A stretch of DNA of 64,000 bases from Pseudoduganella violaceinigra DSM 15887. Lineage in GTDB: Bacteria; Pseudomonadota; Gammaproteobacteria; Burkholderiales; Burkholderiaceae_D. Of this stretch, positions 1 to 8,066 are shown in pieces. Under the pieces are notes generated by a model that was not told the origin of the DNA, did not search any database, and was given only the letters and a program-made list of their open reading frames with translations. Within the stretch, counting starts at the first letter, position 1, and every line of letters begins with the position of its first letter. The position numbers were made by a program, and so were the translations under genes. The stretch spans positions 310,001 through 374,000 of the forward strand of contig NZ_AUDI01000004.1 of assembly GCF_000425385.1 (NCBI RefSeq), given 5' to 3'.

Positions 1-443
1 AATCAGGCGTATTGGTGGTTGGCACCGACGGCTTAATGACGCAATTGGCCAAATGCTGCAAACCAGCGCCGCCCGATCCGATTGTGGGATTTGTCACGCG
101 CGGTAAAGGCGTATCGATCCACCGCGCCTCCTGCAAAAACTTCGCTGAAATGCGCGCCAAGGCGCCGGAGCGCGTTATTGTCACCGCGTGGGGCGCTGCG
201 CGTTCGGACACGGTATTCCCGGTCGACTTATTTGTATTGGCGACCGACCGCCAGGGATTACTGCGCGATATTTCCGAGATTTTCTCGCGCGAGAAAATCA
301 ACGTCACCGGCGTCAATACCCAATCCGCCAAGGGTCAGGCCCGCATGACCTTCACGGTTGAAATTGGCGCCACCAGCCAGCTGCAAAAAGCCCTCGCCGC
401 GATCAGCGAAGTCAACGGCATCCTCGAAGCGCGCCGCGCCTGA
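1..443 (+). CDS. relA: (p)ppGpp synthetase RelA, C-terminal part (5' end outside window)
   Basis: This is the last ~146 codons of a RelA/SpoT-family stringent-response enzyme that makes (p)ppGpp on starved ribosomes. The open frame runs into the left edge of the window; the first possible start inside (TTG at 12) is internal, so the gene is partial. The segment starts in the conserved cysteine/zinc-finger region (LAKCCKPAPPDPIVGF, GKGVSIHR) and ends in a complete ACT domain (VDLFVLATDRQGLLRDISEIF). Both belong to the regulatory C-terminal half, so no catalytic residues are visible. I prefer RelA over SpoT because the gene lies on the same strand ahead of a tRNA-Val/thrS cluster, which I recall as a Burkholderiales arrangement; the family assignment is firmer than the paralogue. 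Confidence 0.88.
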   Translation, partial: SGVLVVGTDGLMTQLAKCCKPAPPDPIVGFVTRGKGVSIHRASCKNFAEMRAKAPERVIVTAWGAARSDTVFPVDLFVLATDRQGLLRDISEIFSREKINVTGVNTQSAKGQARMTFTVEIGATSQLQKALAAISEVNGILEARRA

Positions 444-874
444 GCAGCTCTTCCTGGCGATAGATGGAACTCCGCCGGTAGCGTGCCAAGGCTTGGCGCG
501 TTGCCGCCAATTTCCAGCGTGCGGCGCCGTCCATTCGTGGGGCAGGAGGGGGGAGCGATATGGTGAGCGGGCCGATACTTGCAGACGTCGTGCAATCGCT
601 GCCTGGAATGTGCAGGGCTGCGCTCAATTTGGGTTTGTCATTATTGTTCCGTGACGGCGGAAATTGAGCGCAAGTATTGCTGGTCAAAAAATGCCGACCC
701 GCTTTCGCGGTGCGCCTGCTGGGCGTTTTCAGTGCCGATTAATTCACGAGCGACCTGGTTATGCAGGGCGAGTTATTTCGCGGTCATGCAAAAATACTCT
801 TGTGCGGTGGTGATCGCGCGCACCGCTACTCGAGCCTTTGTCCTATTAAAAAATCAGCTGCGATGAATGGACCT
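444..874. other. Gene-free interval with two inverted repeats
   Basis: No convincing coding sequence is seen between relA and the next gene on the opposite strand. The short open frames here lack ribosome-binding sites and recognisable sequence. GCCAAG/CTTGGC forms a small palindrome at 485-497. A perfect 11-bp inverted repeat (GCGCTCAATTT at 620-630, AAATTGAGCGC at 661-671) flanks a 30-bp loop. Neither is followed by a T-run, so I do not call an intrinsic terminator. Confidence 0.6.
620..671. repeat. Perfect 11-bp inverted repeat with 30-bp loop
   Basis: GCGCTCAATTT (620-630) and AAATTGAGCGC (661-671) are exact reverse complements. The element lies about 200 bp past the 3' end of the PEP-CTERM gene and 180 bp past relA. 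It could be an operator or an mRNA stem; nothing in the sequence decides. Confidence 0.6.
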
Positions 875-1696
875 TTAATAGTTTGTGCGGCGCATGGAAC
901 GCATCGCCAGCAAGCCAAGGCCCAGCAGGAATATTGACCCTGGTTCTATCACACCATTAAAGTCCTGGATGCCGCTAATCGACGATATGGCGACGACGCG
1001 TGCGTCGGCGCAATTGGCGGTATCGCATTGGATGCCTTGGGTCGTGTTATTGAAAGCGCTGAAGGCCGCCGCGTAGAAGGGGACGGGGTCGACGAAATAG
1101 GCCTTGCCTTCATCGGTGAGAGACCAGCCGAAATTCAGATTGACGAAGGCGCCGCCCAGATCATTCAAGCCACCGAGTCCGCGGCGGATGGCGTCGCTGG
1201 AATAGGCGAGCTTGTACTGCTGGCCGACCGTATCGATCCAACCATCGGACGCCAGCGTGGCGGCGTGGTATTGATTGTCGTTGCCCGGATCGGCGAACAT
1301 ATCGAGGTTAAAGTGGGTGATCTGGCAGCTCACGCCGCGCCCGAGGAGGGACCCGCAATGGAAGGTGGTTTGGAAGGCGGCGTACAGCCCATAGTCGAGG
1401 TTGGCGCGGCTGTGTGCGGCCGAGACCGGCATGCCGTTGTCGGAAAAGCTGTCAAAGTACGCATAGCCTCTCGAGATATAAGTGGCGCCCGCCCCTGCCG
1501 CGAGAGGCGCGGCGCCGGTGAGCGCGATCCTGTGTGAGGAAATGCCGTTGATGGCCGTTGCGTGGAATGCCTGCCCGCTATTCGTCAGGATGCCCCCATT
1601 CCCATTCGGATTGACCATGAAAGCGGGCGAGGCATTGGCGTTGGCCAGAACCAGCATCAACGTCGCCGTGGCGCCGAGTGTTGGAAGAGTTTTCAT
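875..1696 (-). CDS. PEP-CTERM secreted protein, flocculation-associated PepA type
   Basis: A 273-residue exported protein. It has a Sec signal peptide (residues 1-22, cut near ANA-SP) and a C-terminal PEP-CTERM sorting tail: Glu-Pro-Gly, a hydrophobic helix (FLLGLGLLAM) and a basic end (RSMRRTNY). That tail is normally processed by exosortase, which sends the protein to the cell surface or matrix. The core carries phrases I associate with the flocculation-associated PEP-CTERM protein PepA of Zoogloea-like bacteria: NLDMFADPG, LGGAFVNLNF and YFVDPVPFYAAAFSAFNNTTQ. Two cysteine pairs may form disulfides. A strong Shine-Dalgarno (GGAGGT) precedes the ATG. No exosortase or EPS gene is adjacent. 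The PepA assignment comes from remembered motifs, not a search. Confidence 0.78.
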   Translation of the reverse strand: MKTLPTLGATATLMLVLANANASPAFMVNPNGNGGILTNSGQAFHATAINGISSHRIALTGAAPLAAGAGATYISRGYAYFDSFSDNGMPVSAAHSRANLDYGLYAAFQTTFHCGSLLGRGVSCQITHFNLDMFADPGNDNQYHAATLASDGWIDTVGQQYKLAYSSDAIRRGLGGLNDLGGAFVNLNFGWSLTDEGKAYFVDPVPFYAAAFSAFNNTTQGIQCDTANCADARVVAISSISGIQDFNGVIEPGSIFLLGLGLLAMRSMRRTNY

Positions 1697-1931
1697 TAGG
1701 ACCTCCGGAAAATGATGAAGAATCGGCCGTGTGGCTAATCCTGATGAGCATCATTTGTGCCTGGTGAGTCCTGCCTGGGGCGTTGCGGCGGGCGTCAATT
1801 GCGCCGACGCCCGGTTAATGACAGCTTGCGATCGCTTCCGACCCGCCCAGGTGGAAAGGACGGACTCAGCGGGATGCGTGATTGTGGCGGCACCAGCGTG
1901 ATCTGCGTAAGGAAGTCCGGCAATCCCAAAT

Positions 1932-1966
1932 GCAAATTCCGCAAATTCCGCAAATTCCGCAAATTC
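1932..1966. repeat. Tandem 9-bp repeat (GCAAATTCC, nearly four units)
   Basis: Units start at 1932, 1941, 1950 and 1959, the last incomplete. The array directly abuts the 15-bp-arm palindrome at 1967-1997 and extends its AAATTC edge, which suggests slippage at the border of that element. It is far too short and too regular for a CRISPR. Confidence 0.8.
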
Positions 1967-1997
1967 AAATTCGGGGTCAGGTCCTGACCCCGAATTT
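1967..1997. repeat. Intergenic palindrome, GGGGTCAGG family (copy D)
   Basis: AAATTCGGGGTCAGG (1967-1981) and its exact reverse complement CCTGACCCCGAATTT (1983-1997) are separated by one base. It lies 20 bp past the stop codon of the CDF exporter, so it can form a strong stem in that mRNA's 3' end. The core resembles the GGGTCAGACCC elements near 26.3 kb, 26.5 kb and 40.1 kb. The ACCGGTAA border seen in those copies is missing here. Confidence 0.75.
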
Positions 1998-2016
1998 TGA
2001 CCGTCCCTTTCTTCGC

Positions 2017-2925
2017 TCATTCGCCGTGTGGTTCCGCTTGAATAGTGATGTGGTCGATGCCGTGTTTTGATAGCAGCATGGTCTTGACGCTGTGCAGGAT
2101 TTGTGGCCAGGCTTGCAAGTCGCTGATTTCCAGGTGCCCAATCAGCGCTGGCTGCCCGGGCGACATTTCCCAAACGTGCAGGTCGTGCACGGAGCGCACG
2201 CCCGACACTTTGGCCAGGTCGGCGCCGATCTGGGCGTAGTCCGCACTATCCGGCACCCCTTCCATCAGGTGGTGGAAGGATTCGCGCAGCACGCCAATGG
2301 TGGATTTCAGGATCAGCAGTGAGACCAGCAGCGAGAGGATCGGGTCGATCCGCATCCATCCGGTCCACAGGATGACGCTGCCCGCGATCAGCGCCGCGAC
2401 CGAGCCGAGTAAATCGCCCAGTACATGTACCAGCGCGGCTTTGGTGTTCATGCTTTCCTTGTCGCGCGACAGGCTCCATGCGACCAGTATATTGACTGCC
2501 AGGCCGATGGCGGCTACCACGAGGACGGTGCCGCCTTTCACCGCTACCGGGGCGGAGAATCGTTGGACAGCTTCGAATATGATCCAGCCGACCACCAGCA
2601 GCATGGCGAGTCCGTTGACGAATGCCGCTAGCGCTTCGGCGCGGCCAAAGCCAAATGAATAGCGCGCGGAAGGGCGGCGCTTGGCAATTAACTGGGCCAA
2701 TAGTGCCAGGCCGAGTGCGGCGGCGTCGGTCACCATATGGCCGGCGTCGGAGATCAGGGCCAGCGAGTTGGCCATGAAGCCGGCCACTACTTCGACTACG
2801 GCAAAGCCCAAAGTGAGCGCCAGTGCGGCCGCCAGCGCCGCCTGGCTGCGGTGTTCATTGAAGTGGGCGTGCTGCGCGTCGCCGTCCAAATGGGCGTGGA
2901 GGTGTGTGGAATCGTGGTTTTGCAT
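2017..2925 (-). CDS. Cation diffusion facilitator (CDF) metal exporter
   Basis: A 302-residue inner-membrane exporter of divalent metals, probably Zn2+/Co2+/Cd2+, of the CzcD/ZitB/DmeF type. The N-terminus is histidine-rich (HLHAHLDGDAQHAH). Six transmembrane helices follow. The metal site is clear: SDAGHMVTDA in helix 2 and HVLGD in helix 5. The last ~90 residues form the cytoplasmic regulatory domain (VRSVHDLHVWEMSPG). I start at the ATG at 2925; a TTG at 2946 (GAAG about 6 bases upstream) would add seven residues and cannot be excluded. It stands alone, ending at palindrome D, with its 5' end back to back with the tRNA promoter. Confidence 0.9.
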   Translation of the reverse strand: MQNHDSTHLHAHLDGDAQHAHFNEHRSQAALAAALALTLGFAVVEVVAGFMANSLALISDAGHMVTDAAALGLALLAQLIAKRRPSARYSFGFGRAEALAAFVNGLAMLLVVGWIIFEAVQRFSAPVAVKGGTVLVVAAIGLAVNILVAWSLSRDKESMNTKAALVHVLGDLLGSVAALIAGSVILWTGWMRIDPILSLLVSLLILKSTIGVLRESFHHLMEGVPDSADYAQIGADLAKVSGVRSVHDLHVWEMSPGQPALIGHLEISDLQAWPQILHSVKTMLLSKHGIDHITIQAEPHGE

Positions 2926-2965
2926 AGCGCCTGAATATATCAGCAATGTTTTCTTCGGAAAACAC

Positions 2966-2994
2966 TTGTCACAGTGGGAAGCTCTCTCTATAAT
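2966..2994 (+). promoter_or_regulatory. Sigma-70 promoter of the tRNA-Val pair
   Basis: TTGTCA (-35, 2966-2971) and TATAAT (-10, 2989-2994) are separated by exactly 17 bp. The -10 matches consensus fully. Transcription should begin near 3001, a few bases before the first tRNA, as expected for a strong stable-RNA promoter. Confidence 0.85.
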
Positions 2995-3004
2995 GCTGGC
3001 TCTC

Positions 3005-3081
3005 GGGCGGTTAGTTCAGCTGGTTAGAATACTTGGTCGACATCCAAGGGGTCGGGGATTCGAATTCCTCACCGCCCACCA
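3005..3081 (+). tRNA. tRNA-Val (anticodon GAC), copy 1
   Basis: A 77-nt cloverleaf with encoded CCA. The acceptor stem is GGGCGGT/ACCGCCC, the D stem GTTC/GAAT, the anticodon stem CTTGG/CCAAG with loop TCGACAT, and the T stem GGGGA/TCCTC with TTCGAAT. The anticodon is at 3039-3041. Read this way, position 33 is C instead of the nearly universal U. The body strongly resembles tRNA-Asp (GTTCAG..GGTTAGAATA), but the anticodon reads GAC, hence valine. Confidence 0.85.
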
Positions 3082-3115
3082 GAACATTTTTATGTAGTAC
3101 CATTGCAAAAGACAC

Positions 3116-3192
3116 GGGCGGTTAGTTCAGCTGGTTAGAATACTTGGTCGACATCCAAGGGGTCGGGGATTCGAATTCCTCACCGCCCACCA
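3116..3192 (+). tRNA. tRNA-Val (anticodon GAC), copy 2
   Basis: Identical over all 77 nt to the copy at 3005-3081, including the encoded CCA and the C at position 33. It is separated from copy 1 by 34 bp and has no promoter of its own that I can see, so the two are probably co-transcribed. Confidence 0.85.
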
Positions 3193-3301
3193 GACATTTT
3201 GTAAGAGCGAGAAAGGCACACCGGTTATGACACCGCGAACTACCATCAAGGTTGGTGAGTGACGCTAGTCGATCGGCTTTCTTTTGCTTGTTCAATTGAA
3301 G

Positions 3302-3329
3302 AAAAACGCGGCTAGCCCGCGTTTTTTTT
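3302..3329 (+). terminator. Intrinsic terminator between tRNAs and thrS (possible thrS attenuator)
   Basis: AAAAACGCGG (3302-3311), a CTAGC loop and CCGCGTTTTT, extended by more T to 3329. It ends only 44 bp before the thrS start. I see no clear promoter in those 44 bp, so thrS transcription probably crosses this structure. Confidence 0.85.
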
Positions 3330-3373
3330 CGTCCATATTTTCCTGCATTACCTTTTTCTTCCGGAGATCCATA

Positions 3374-5281
3374 ATGGTTTCAGTCCGACTGCCTGACGGT
3401 TCCGTCCGTCAATTCGATGCCCCCCTGACCGTGGCGCAGGTTGCGTCCAACATCAGCACCAGCCTGGGCAAAGCCGCCCTGGCCGGCAAGGTTGATGGCA
3501 AGGTCGTCGATACTTCCTTCCTGATCGAGAAGGACGCCGATGTTGCCATCGTGACCGACAAGGATCCCGAGGGCCTGGACGTTATCCGCCATTCGACCGC
3601 CCACTTGCTAGCCTACGCCGTCAAGGAGCTGTTCCCTGACGCGCAGGTGACCATCGGCCCGGTCATCGAGAACGGTTTTTACTACGACTTCTCGTACAAG
3701 CGCCCGTTCACCCCGGATGACCTGGTGGCGATCGAGAAGAAGATGGCCGAGCTGGCGAAGAAGGACGAGCAGGTGACCCGCAAGGTCCTGCCGCGCGACG
3801 AGGCTGTGGCGTACTTCAAGTCCATCAATGAGCACTATAAGGCCGAGATCATCGCGTCGATCCCGTCCAATGAGGATGTGTCGCTGTACACGGAAGGCAA
3901 TTTCACCGACTTGTGCCGCGGCCCTCACGTGCCGTCGACCGGCAAGCTGAAGGTCTTCAAGCTGATGAAGCTGGCCGGCGCTTACTGGCGCGGCGATAGC
4001 AAGAACGAGATGCTGCAGCGCGTGTACGGCACCGCCTGGACCAAGAAGGAAGACCAGGAGCAGTACCTGTTTCAGCTGGAAGAGGCGGAAAAGCGCGACC
4101 ACCGCAAGCTGGGCAAACAGCTGGACTTCTTCCACTTCCAGGATGAGGCCCCGGGCCTGGTGTTCTGGCATCCAAAGGGCTGGACCATCTGGCAGCAGGT
4201 GGAGCAGTACATGCGCCGCAAGTACCAGGAAAACGGCTACCAGGAAGTGAAGGCGCCGCAGATCCTGGACGCTTCGCTGTGGGGCAAGACCGGTCACTGG
4301 GAAAACTATCGCGAGAACATGTTCGTGACCGAGTCCGAAAACCGTTCCTACGCGCTGAAGCCGATGAACTGCCCGGGCCACGTGCAGATCTTCAACAGCG
4401 ACCTGCGTTCTTACCGGGACCTGCCGCTGCGCTATGGTGAATTTGGCCAATGCCACCGTAACGAGCCTTCGGGCGCGCTGCACGGCATCATGCGCGTGCG
4501 CGGCTTCACCCAGGACGACGGCCATATCTTCTGCACCAATGCGCAGATCGAGCCGGAGGTGGTGGCTTTCCATCAGCAGGCGATGGAAGTTTATAAAGAT
4601 TTCCATTTCGAGAACATCGACGTCAAGCTGGCGCTGCGTCCGGATAACCGCATCGGCGACGATGATGTGTGGGATAAGGCGGAAGAGGCGCTGCGCTCGG
4701 GCCTGCGCGCTTGCGGCGTGACTTGGACCGAATTGCCGGGCGAGGGCGCTTTCTATGGTCCGAAGATCGAATACCATCTGAAGGATTCGCTGGGCCGTCC
4801 ATGGCAGGTTGGCACCATGCAGGTCGACTTCTTCATGCCGGGCCGTCTGGGGGCGGAATATGTGGCGGATGACAACACCCGCAAGACCCCGGTCATGCTG
4901 CACCGCGCGATCGTGGGCTCGCTGGAGCGCTTCATCGGCATCCTGATCGAGAACTATGCCGGCGCACTGCCGATGTGGCTTGCTCCTCAGCAAGTGTCGA
5001 TTCTGAACATCAGTGATGCCCAGGCCGATTACTGCAAGGCGCTCGAATCCAGGCTGCGTAAACTGGGCTTCCGTGTCGCTGCTGATTTGCGCAACGAGAA
5101 GATTACGTATAAAATCCGCGAACATTCCGTCCAAAAAGTGCCTTTCATTCTCGTGGTGGGCGACAAAGAACGGGATGCCAATACCGTGGCCGTGCGTGCG
5201 CGGGGCAATGTCGATCTGGGTGTTATGCCGATCGAAGCCCTGGTGGAGCGACTTCAGAACGACGTCGATACCAAAGCCTGA
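3374..5281 (+). CDS. thrS: Threonine--tRNA ligase
   Basis: Charges tRNA-Thr with threonine in the cytoplasm; 635 residues, the normal bacterial length. Domains in order: TGS (about 1-62), the editing domain with HSTAH (about 73-77) and CRGPH (about 182), the class II catalytic core with motif 2 around [12 protein letters not shown] and zinc ligand Cys in MNCPGH (about 334), then the anticodon-binding domain. The start is the ATG at 3374 with GGAG seven bases upstream. An in-frame upstream start at 3284 would add 30 residues encoded across the terminator and is rejected. It heads the translation operon and is followed 51 bp later by infC. Confidence 0.97.
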   Translation: MVSVRLPDGSVRQFDAPLTVAQVASNISTSLGKAALAGKVDGKVVDTSFLIEKDADVAIVTDKDPEGLDVIRHSTAHLLAYAVKELFPDAQVTIGPVIENGFYYDFSYKRPFTPDDLVAIEKKMAELAKKDEQVTRKVLPRDEAVAYFKSINEHYKAEIIASIPSNEDVSLYTEGNFTDLCRGPHVPSTGKLKVFKLMKLAGAYWRGDSKNEMLQRVYGTAWTKKEDQEQYLFQLEEAEKRDHRKLGKQLDFFHFQDEAPGLVFWHPKGWTIWQQVEQYMRRKYQENGYQEVKAPQILDASLWGKTGHWENYRENMFVTESENRSYALKPMNCPGHVQIFNSDLRSYRDLPLRYGEFGQCHRNEPSGALHGIMRVRGFTQDDGHIFCTNAQIEPEVVAFHQQAMEVYKDFHFENIDVKLALRPDNRIGDDDVWDKAEEALRSGLRACGVTWTELPGEGAFYGPKIEYHLKDSLGRPWQVGTMQVDFFMPGRLGAEYVADDNTRKTPVMLHRAIVGSLERFIGILIENYAGALPMWLAPQQVSILNISDAQADYCKALESRLRKLGFRVAADLRNEKITYKIREHSVQKVPFILVVGDKERDANTVAVRARGNVDLGVMPIEALVERLQNDVDTKA

Positions 5282-5282
5282 T

Positions 5283-5296
5283 GCGGGGAGCCCCGC
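5283..5296 (+). other. Small GC hairpin between thrS and infC
   Basis: GCGGGG-AG-CCCCGC just past the thrS stop, without a T-run. It may protect or separate the thrS and infC segments of the mRNA; it is not a terminator. Confidence 0.5.
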
Positions 5297-5320
5297 AACC
5301 GGCCCACTAAACCAACATTG

Positions 5321-5335
5321 AAGGAAACTACAATA
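5321..5335 (+). promoter_or_regulatory. infC ribosome-binding site with AUA start
   Basis: AAGGAAAC followed seven bases after AAGGA by ATA. This context decides the infC start and implies translational autoregulation through start-codon discrimination, as known for infC AUU starts in enterobacteria. Confidence 0.8.
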
Positions 5336-5857
5336 GCTACTGACAAGTCTTCCCATCGCATCAATGGCGAGATCACCCACCCTGAAATGCGTCTGTCGGG
5401 TGTGGAAAATGAACCGCTGGGCATCGTAAGCCTGGCCGAAGCCTTCCGCCTGGCGGAAGAGGCCGATGTCGACCTGGTCGAGATCGCGCCGAACGCGAAT
5501 CCTCCAGTCTGCCGACTGATGGATTATGGTAAGTTCAAGTATTCGGAACAGAAGAAAGCGCACGAAGCCAAGTTGAAGCAGAAGGTGATTTCGGTCAAGG
5601 AAGTCAAATTCCGTCCGGGCACCGATGATGGTGACTACAACATCAAGCTGCGCAACCTGACCAAGTTCCTGGAAGAGGGCGATAAGACCAAGATCACCCT
5701 GCGTTTCCGCGGCCGCGAAATGGCCCACCAGGACATCGGCATGCGCATGCTTGAGCGTCTGAAAGCTGACCTGGAGGCCGTAGGCCAGGTCGAGCAGTTC
5801 CCTAAAATGGAAGGTCGCCAGATGATCATGATCCTGGCGCCGAAAAAGAAGAAGTAA
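5333..5857 (+). CDS. infC: Translation initiation factor IF-3 (AUA start codon)
   Basis: IF-3 binds the 30S subunit, keeps the ribosome dissociated and rejects start codons other than AUG/GUG/UUG. This copy has 174 residues. It has the IF3 N-domain ([15 protein letters not shown]), a lysine-rich linker and the C-domain ([28 protein letters not shown]). No ATG fits. The strong Shine-Dalgarno AAGGAAAC (5321-5328) sits seven bases before ATA at 5333, giving an N-terminus [17 protein letters not shown] at 5318 would place the Shine-Dalgarno inside the coding region. A rare start codon is the known device by which IF-3 represses its own synthesis, so ATA is the likely start. Confidence 0.95.
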   Translation: MATDKSSHRINGEITHPEMRLSGVENEPLGIVSLAEAFRLAEEADVDLVEIAPNANPPVCRLMDYGKFKYSEQKKAHEAKLKQKVISVKEVKFRPGTDDGDYNIKLRNLTKFLEEGDKTKITLRFRGREMAHQDIGMRMLERLKADLEAVGQVEQFPKMEGRQMIMILAPKKKK

Positions 5858-5877
5858 TTCTTCCGCGGCACCCACAT

Positions 5878-5908
5878 AAAAGGGCTAGCTTGATTGCTGG
5901 CCCTTTTT
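5878..5908 (+). terminator. Intrinsic terminator after infC
   Basis: AAAAGGGC-TAGC...GCTG-GCCCTTTTT forms a stem of about 11-12 bp followed by T-rich sequence. It splits infC from rpmI-rplT, which in many bacteria are one transcript. Confidence 0.85.
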
Positions 5909-5912
5909 GTTT

Positions 5913-6193
5913 TCAGCGGACGACTTCAACATGGTATTTGTGCTTGATCCAGAGCGGTTTGCCGTTCTTGATCTGCTCTGTGTCGCGGCATGCCATGGCA
6001 GGTAGGTCGAACGGCACCTGAACCTTTTCGCCGGAAGTCGTGTCGTAGACGCCGATTTCGCAGGCGCCAGCGTTGCTGTGCACGACCAGGTCCGGCAGAT
6101 ATTGGCGTTAGGCTTCGGGCGTGAAAGCGACCGTTATTGGGCAGCGCATCCTGACAGGGCAAGCGTTATCGCAATACCGGCAAGTACTTTCAT
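5913..6193 (-). pseudogene. Decayed small lipoprotein gene (frameshift plus stop)
   Basis: On the minus strand, an ATG at 6193 encodes MKVLAGIAITLALSGCAAQ. This is a good lipoprotein signal peptide with an LSGC lipobox. It then hits a stop at 6134-6136. In another frame the reading continues as ITVAFTPEA, meets a second stop (6108-6110) and runs on as RQYLPDLVVHSNAGACEIG... down to KPLWIKHKYHVEVVR, with a stop at 5913-5915. The whole span is 281 bp, not a multiple of three, as expected after a frameshift. Intact, it would give a ~92-residue lipoprotein with a conserved-looking Cys pair. I do not recognise the family. It lies antisense between infC and rpmI, where many relatives have nothing. 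Confidence 0.7.
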
Positions 6194-6259
6194 GCTGGAC
6201 CTTTAATCTTGTAAAAAGAAAACGAAAATATAGCAGACATGCCCTGGCTGGGTGGGAGC

Positions 6260-6287
6260 TTGTTTTAGCCTGGAAATGTGTTACACT
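6260..6287 (+). promoter_or_regulatory. Candidate sigma-70 promoter for rpmI-rplT
   Basis: TTGTTT (6260-6265) and TACACT (6282-6287) with a 16-bp spacer, about 80 bp upstream of rpmI and after the infC terminator. The position fits a separate rpmI-rplT promoter; the match is moderate. Confidence 0.5.
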
Positions 6288-6368
6288 CCTGGGTTCCCGT
6301 GAGAGTAGGCACTAAAAGTGTAGCAAAGTTGCTGCCACCTACAATCCGGTCATATTTGGAGCATTCAC

Positions 6369-6566
6369 ATGCCAAAAATGAAAACTAAGAGCTCCGCGAA
6401 AAAGCGTTTTCGCGTGCGCCCAGGTGGCACCGTTAAGTCGGGCATGGCTTTCAAACGCCACATCCTGACCAAGAAGACCACCAAAAACAAGCGTCAGCTG
6501 CGTGGTACCCGTAACATCAATGCGTCGGACGTGACTAGCGTTCTGCGTATGATGCCAACCGCTTAA
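6369..6566 (+). CDS. rpmI: Large-subunit ribosomal protein bL35
   Basis: A 65-residue, lysine/arginine-rich protein of the 50S subunit, full length for the family. It begins with the typical [16 protein letters not shown] and contains [18 protein letters not shown]. The Shine-Dalgarno GGAG lies eight bases upstream. rplT follows after 24 bp. Confidence 0.97.
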   Translation: MPKMKTKSSAKKRFRVRPGGTVKSGMAFKRHILTKKTTKNKRQLRGTRNINASDVTSVLRMMPTA

Positions 6567-6590
6567 TCTCACATTATTTAAGGAGCTACT

Positions 6591-6950
6591 ATGCCTCGAG
6601 TAAAACGTGGGGTTACCGCGCGTGCCCGTCATAAAAAAGTACTGAACCTGGCCAAGGGTTACCGCGGTCGTCGCAGCAAAGTATTCCGTATTGCCAAGCA
6701 AGCAGTGATGCGCGCTGGCCAGTACGCATACCGCGACCGTCGTAACAAGAAGCGCGTCTTCCGCGCCCTGTGGATCACCCGTATCAACGCGGCTGCCCGC
6801 GAACACGGCGTGACCTACAGCGTGTTCATGAACGGTCTGAAGAAGGCCGCGATTGAACTGGACCGTAAGGTCCTGGCTGATATGGCTGTGATGGACAAGC
6901 CTGCATTTGCAGCGATTGTCAACGTCGTCAAAGCCAAGATCGCTGCTTAA
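6591..6950 (+). CDS. rplT: Large-subunit ribosomal protein bL20
   Basis: A 119-residue 50S assembly protein. The basic N-terminal helix [18 protein letters not shown] and the RNA-binding C-domain ([26 protein letters not shown]) are both intact. AAGGAG precedes the ATG. In other bacteria bL20 represses this operon translationally. Two hairpins follow the gene, the second an intrinsic terminator. Confidence 0.97.
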   Translation: MPRVKRGVTARARHKKVLNLAKGYRGRRSKVFRIAKQAVMRAGQYAYRDRRNKKRVFRALWITRINAAAREHGVTYSVFMNGLKKAAIELDRKVLADMAVMDKPAFAAIVNVVKAKIAA

Positions 6951-6963
6951 TTGCCAGTGATGT

Positions 6964-6983
6964 GCGCTGCCTCCGGGCAGCGC
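6964..6983 (+). other. GC hairpin in the rplT-pheS gap
   Basis: GCGCTGCC-TCCG-GGCAGCGC is a perfect 8-bp stem with a stable tetraloop, without a T-run. It sits immediately upstream of the intrinsic terminator and may work with it in the pheS leader. Confidence 0.6.
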
Positions 6984-6993
6984 TCATAAGAAG

Positions 6994-7023
6994 CGGGACA
7001 TGGCTTAGCTATGTCCCGTTTTT
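6994..7023 (+). terminator. Intrinsic terminator between rplT and pheS
   Basis: CGGGACAT...ATGTCCCG followed by TTTTT, ending 26 bp before the pheS ATG. With no room for a promoter after it, it is either a partial terminator or an attenuator for pheST. Confidence 0.8.
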
Positions 7024-7049
7024 AATTTCCAACACAGGAAAACCGTCGG

Positions 7050-8066
7050 ATGAACTCGCTCGAACAACTCGTCGTCTCCGCGCAGGCTGACTTCCTCGCC
7101 GCCGTAGACGCTGCCGCACTTGAAAACGCCAAAGCCAAATACCTTGGCAAGACTGGCCAGATCACCGAAATGATGAAGGGCTTGGGCAAGCTCGACCCTG
7201 AAGAGAAAAAGGCGCAGGGCGCCCTGATCAACGCAGCCAAGGTGCAGATCGAGACTGCGCTGACCGCGCGCCGTGACGCGCTGGCTGAAGCCCAGCTGCA
7301 GCTGCGCCTGAATGCCGAAGCGATCGACGTGTCGCTGCCGGGCCGTGGCCGCAGCAAGGGCGGCATCCATCCTGTGATGCGCACCTGGGAGCGCGTGGAA
7401 GAGATCTTCCGCTCGATCGGCTTCGACGTTGCCGCCGGCCCTGAGATCGAAACCGACTGGACCAACTTTACCGCACTGAATTCGCCGGAGAACCATCCCG
7501 CGCGTTCGATGCAGGATACCTTCTACGTCGAAGGCAACGACAGCACCGGCAAGCCGCTGCTGCTGCGTACCCACACCTCGCCGATGCAGGTGCGTTATGC
7601 CCGCAATAACAAGCCGCCGATCAAGGTGATCGCGCCTGGCCGCACTTACCGCGTCGACTCCGATGCGACCCACTCGCCGATGTTCCACCAGGTCGAAGGC
7701 CTGTGGATCGCGGAAGACATTTCCTTCGCCGACCTGAAGGGCGTGTACCTGAATTTTGTTAAAGCTTTCTTTGAGACGGACGACCTGCAAGTGCGCTTCC
7801 GTCCTTCGTATTTCCCGTTCACCGAACCGTCGGCGGAGATCGATATCGCCTTCGGCAGCGGTCCGCTGAAAGGGCGCTGGCTGGAAGTTTCGGGCTCGGG
7901 CCAGGTGCATCCGAATGTGGTGCGCAATTTCGGCCTGGATCCGGAAAAGTACATCGGTTTCGCGTTCGGCTCCGGCCTTGAGCGCCTGACCATGCTGCGC
8001 TATGGCGTCAATGACCTGCGCCTGTTCTACGAAGGCGATTTGCGCTTCCTGAAGCAGTTCAACTAA
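7050..8066 (+). CDS. pheS: Phenylalanine--tRNA ligase, alpha subunit
   Basis: The catalytic subunit of the (alpha-beta)2 PheRS; 338 residues, normal length. It has an N-terminal coiled coil (about 1-90), then the class II core with [25 protein letters not shown] and motif 3 [18 protein letters not shown] near the end. AGGAA lies ten bases before the ATG. The gene is separated from pheT by a 115-bp repeat element that begins at its own stop codon. Confidence 0.97.
   Translation: MNSLEQLVVSAQADFLAAVDAAALENAKAKYLGKTGQITEMMKGLGKLDPEEKKAQGALINAAKVQIETALTARRDALAEAQLQLRLNAEAIDVSLPGRGRSKGGIHPVMRTWERVEEIFRSIGFDVAAGPEIETDWTNFTALNSPENHPARSMQDTFYVEGNDSTGKPLLLRTHTSPMQVRYARNNKPPIKVIAPGRTYRVDSDATHSPMFHQVEGLWIAEDISFADLKGVYLNFVKAFFETDDLQVRFRPSYFPFTEPSAEIDIAFGSGPLKGRWLEVSGSGQVHPNVVRNFGLDPEKYIGFAFGSGLERLTMLRYGVNDLRLFYEGDLRFLKQFN

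Noticed and set aside
579..866. 95-codon open frame after relA
   Set aside because: No Shine-Dalgarno, Cys/Arg/Trp-rich out-of-frame composition, crosses the inverted repeat.
1932..1966. Possible CRISPR-like array
   Set aside because: Nine-base direct repeats with no spacers; simple tandem repeat beside a palindrome.
3608..5875. Long antisense open frame (755 codons) over thrS and infC
   Set aside because: It is the mirror of GC-rich codon bias in two certain genes on the other strand, with no recognisable domain or ribosome-binding site.
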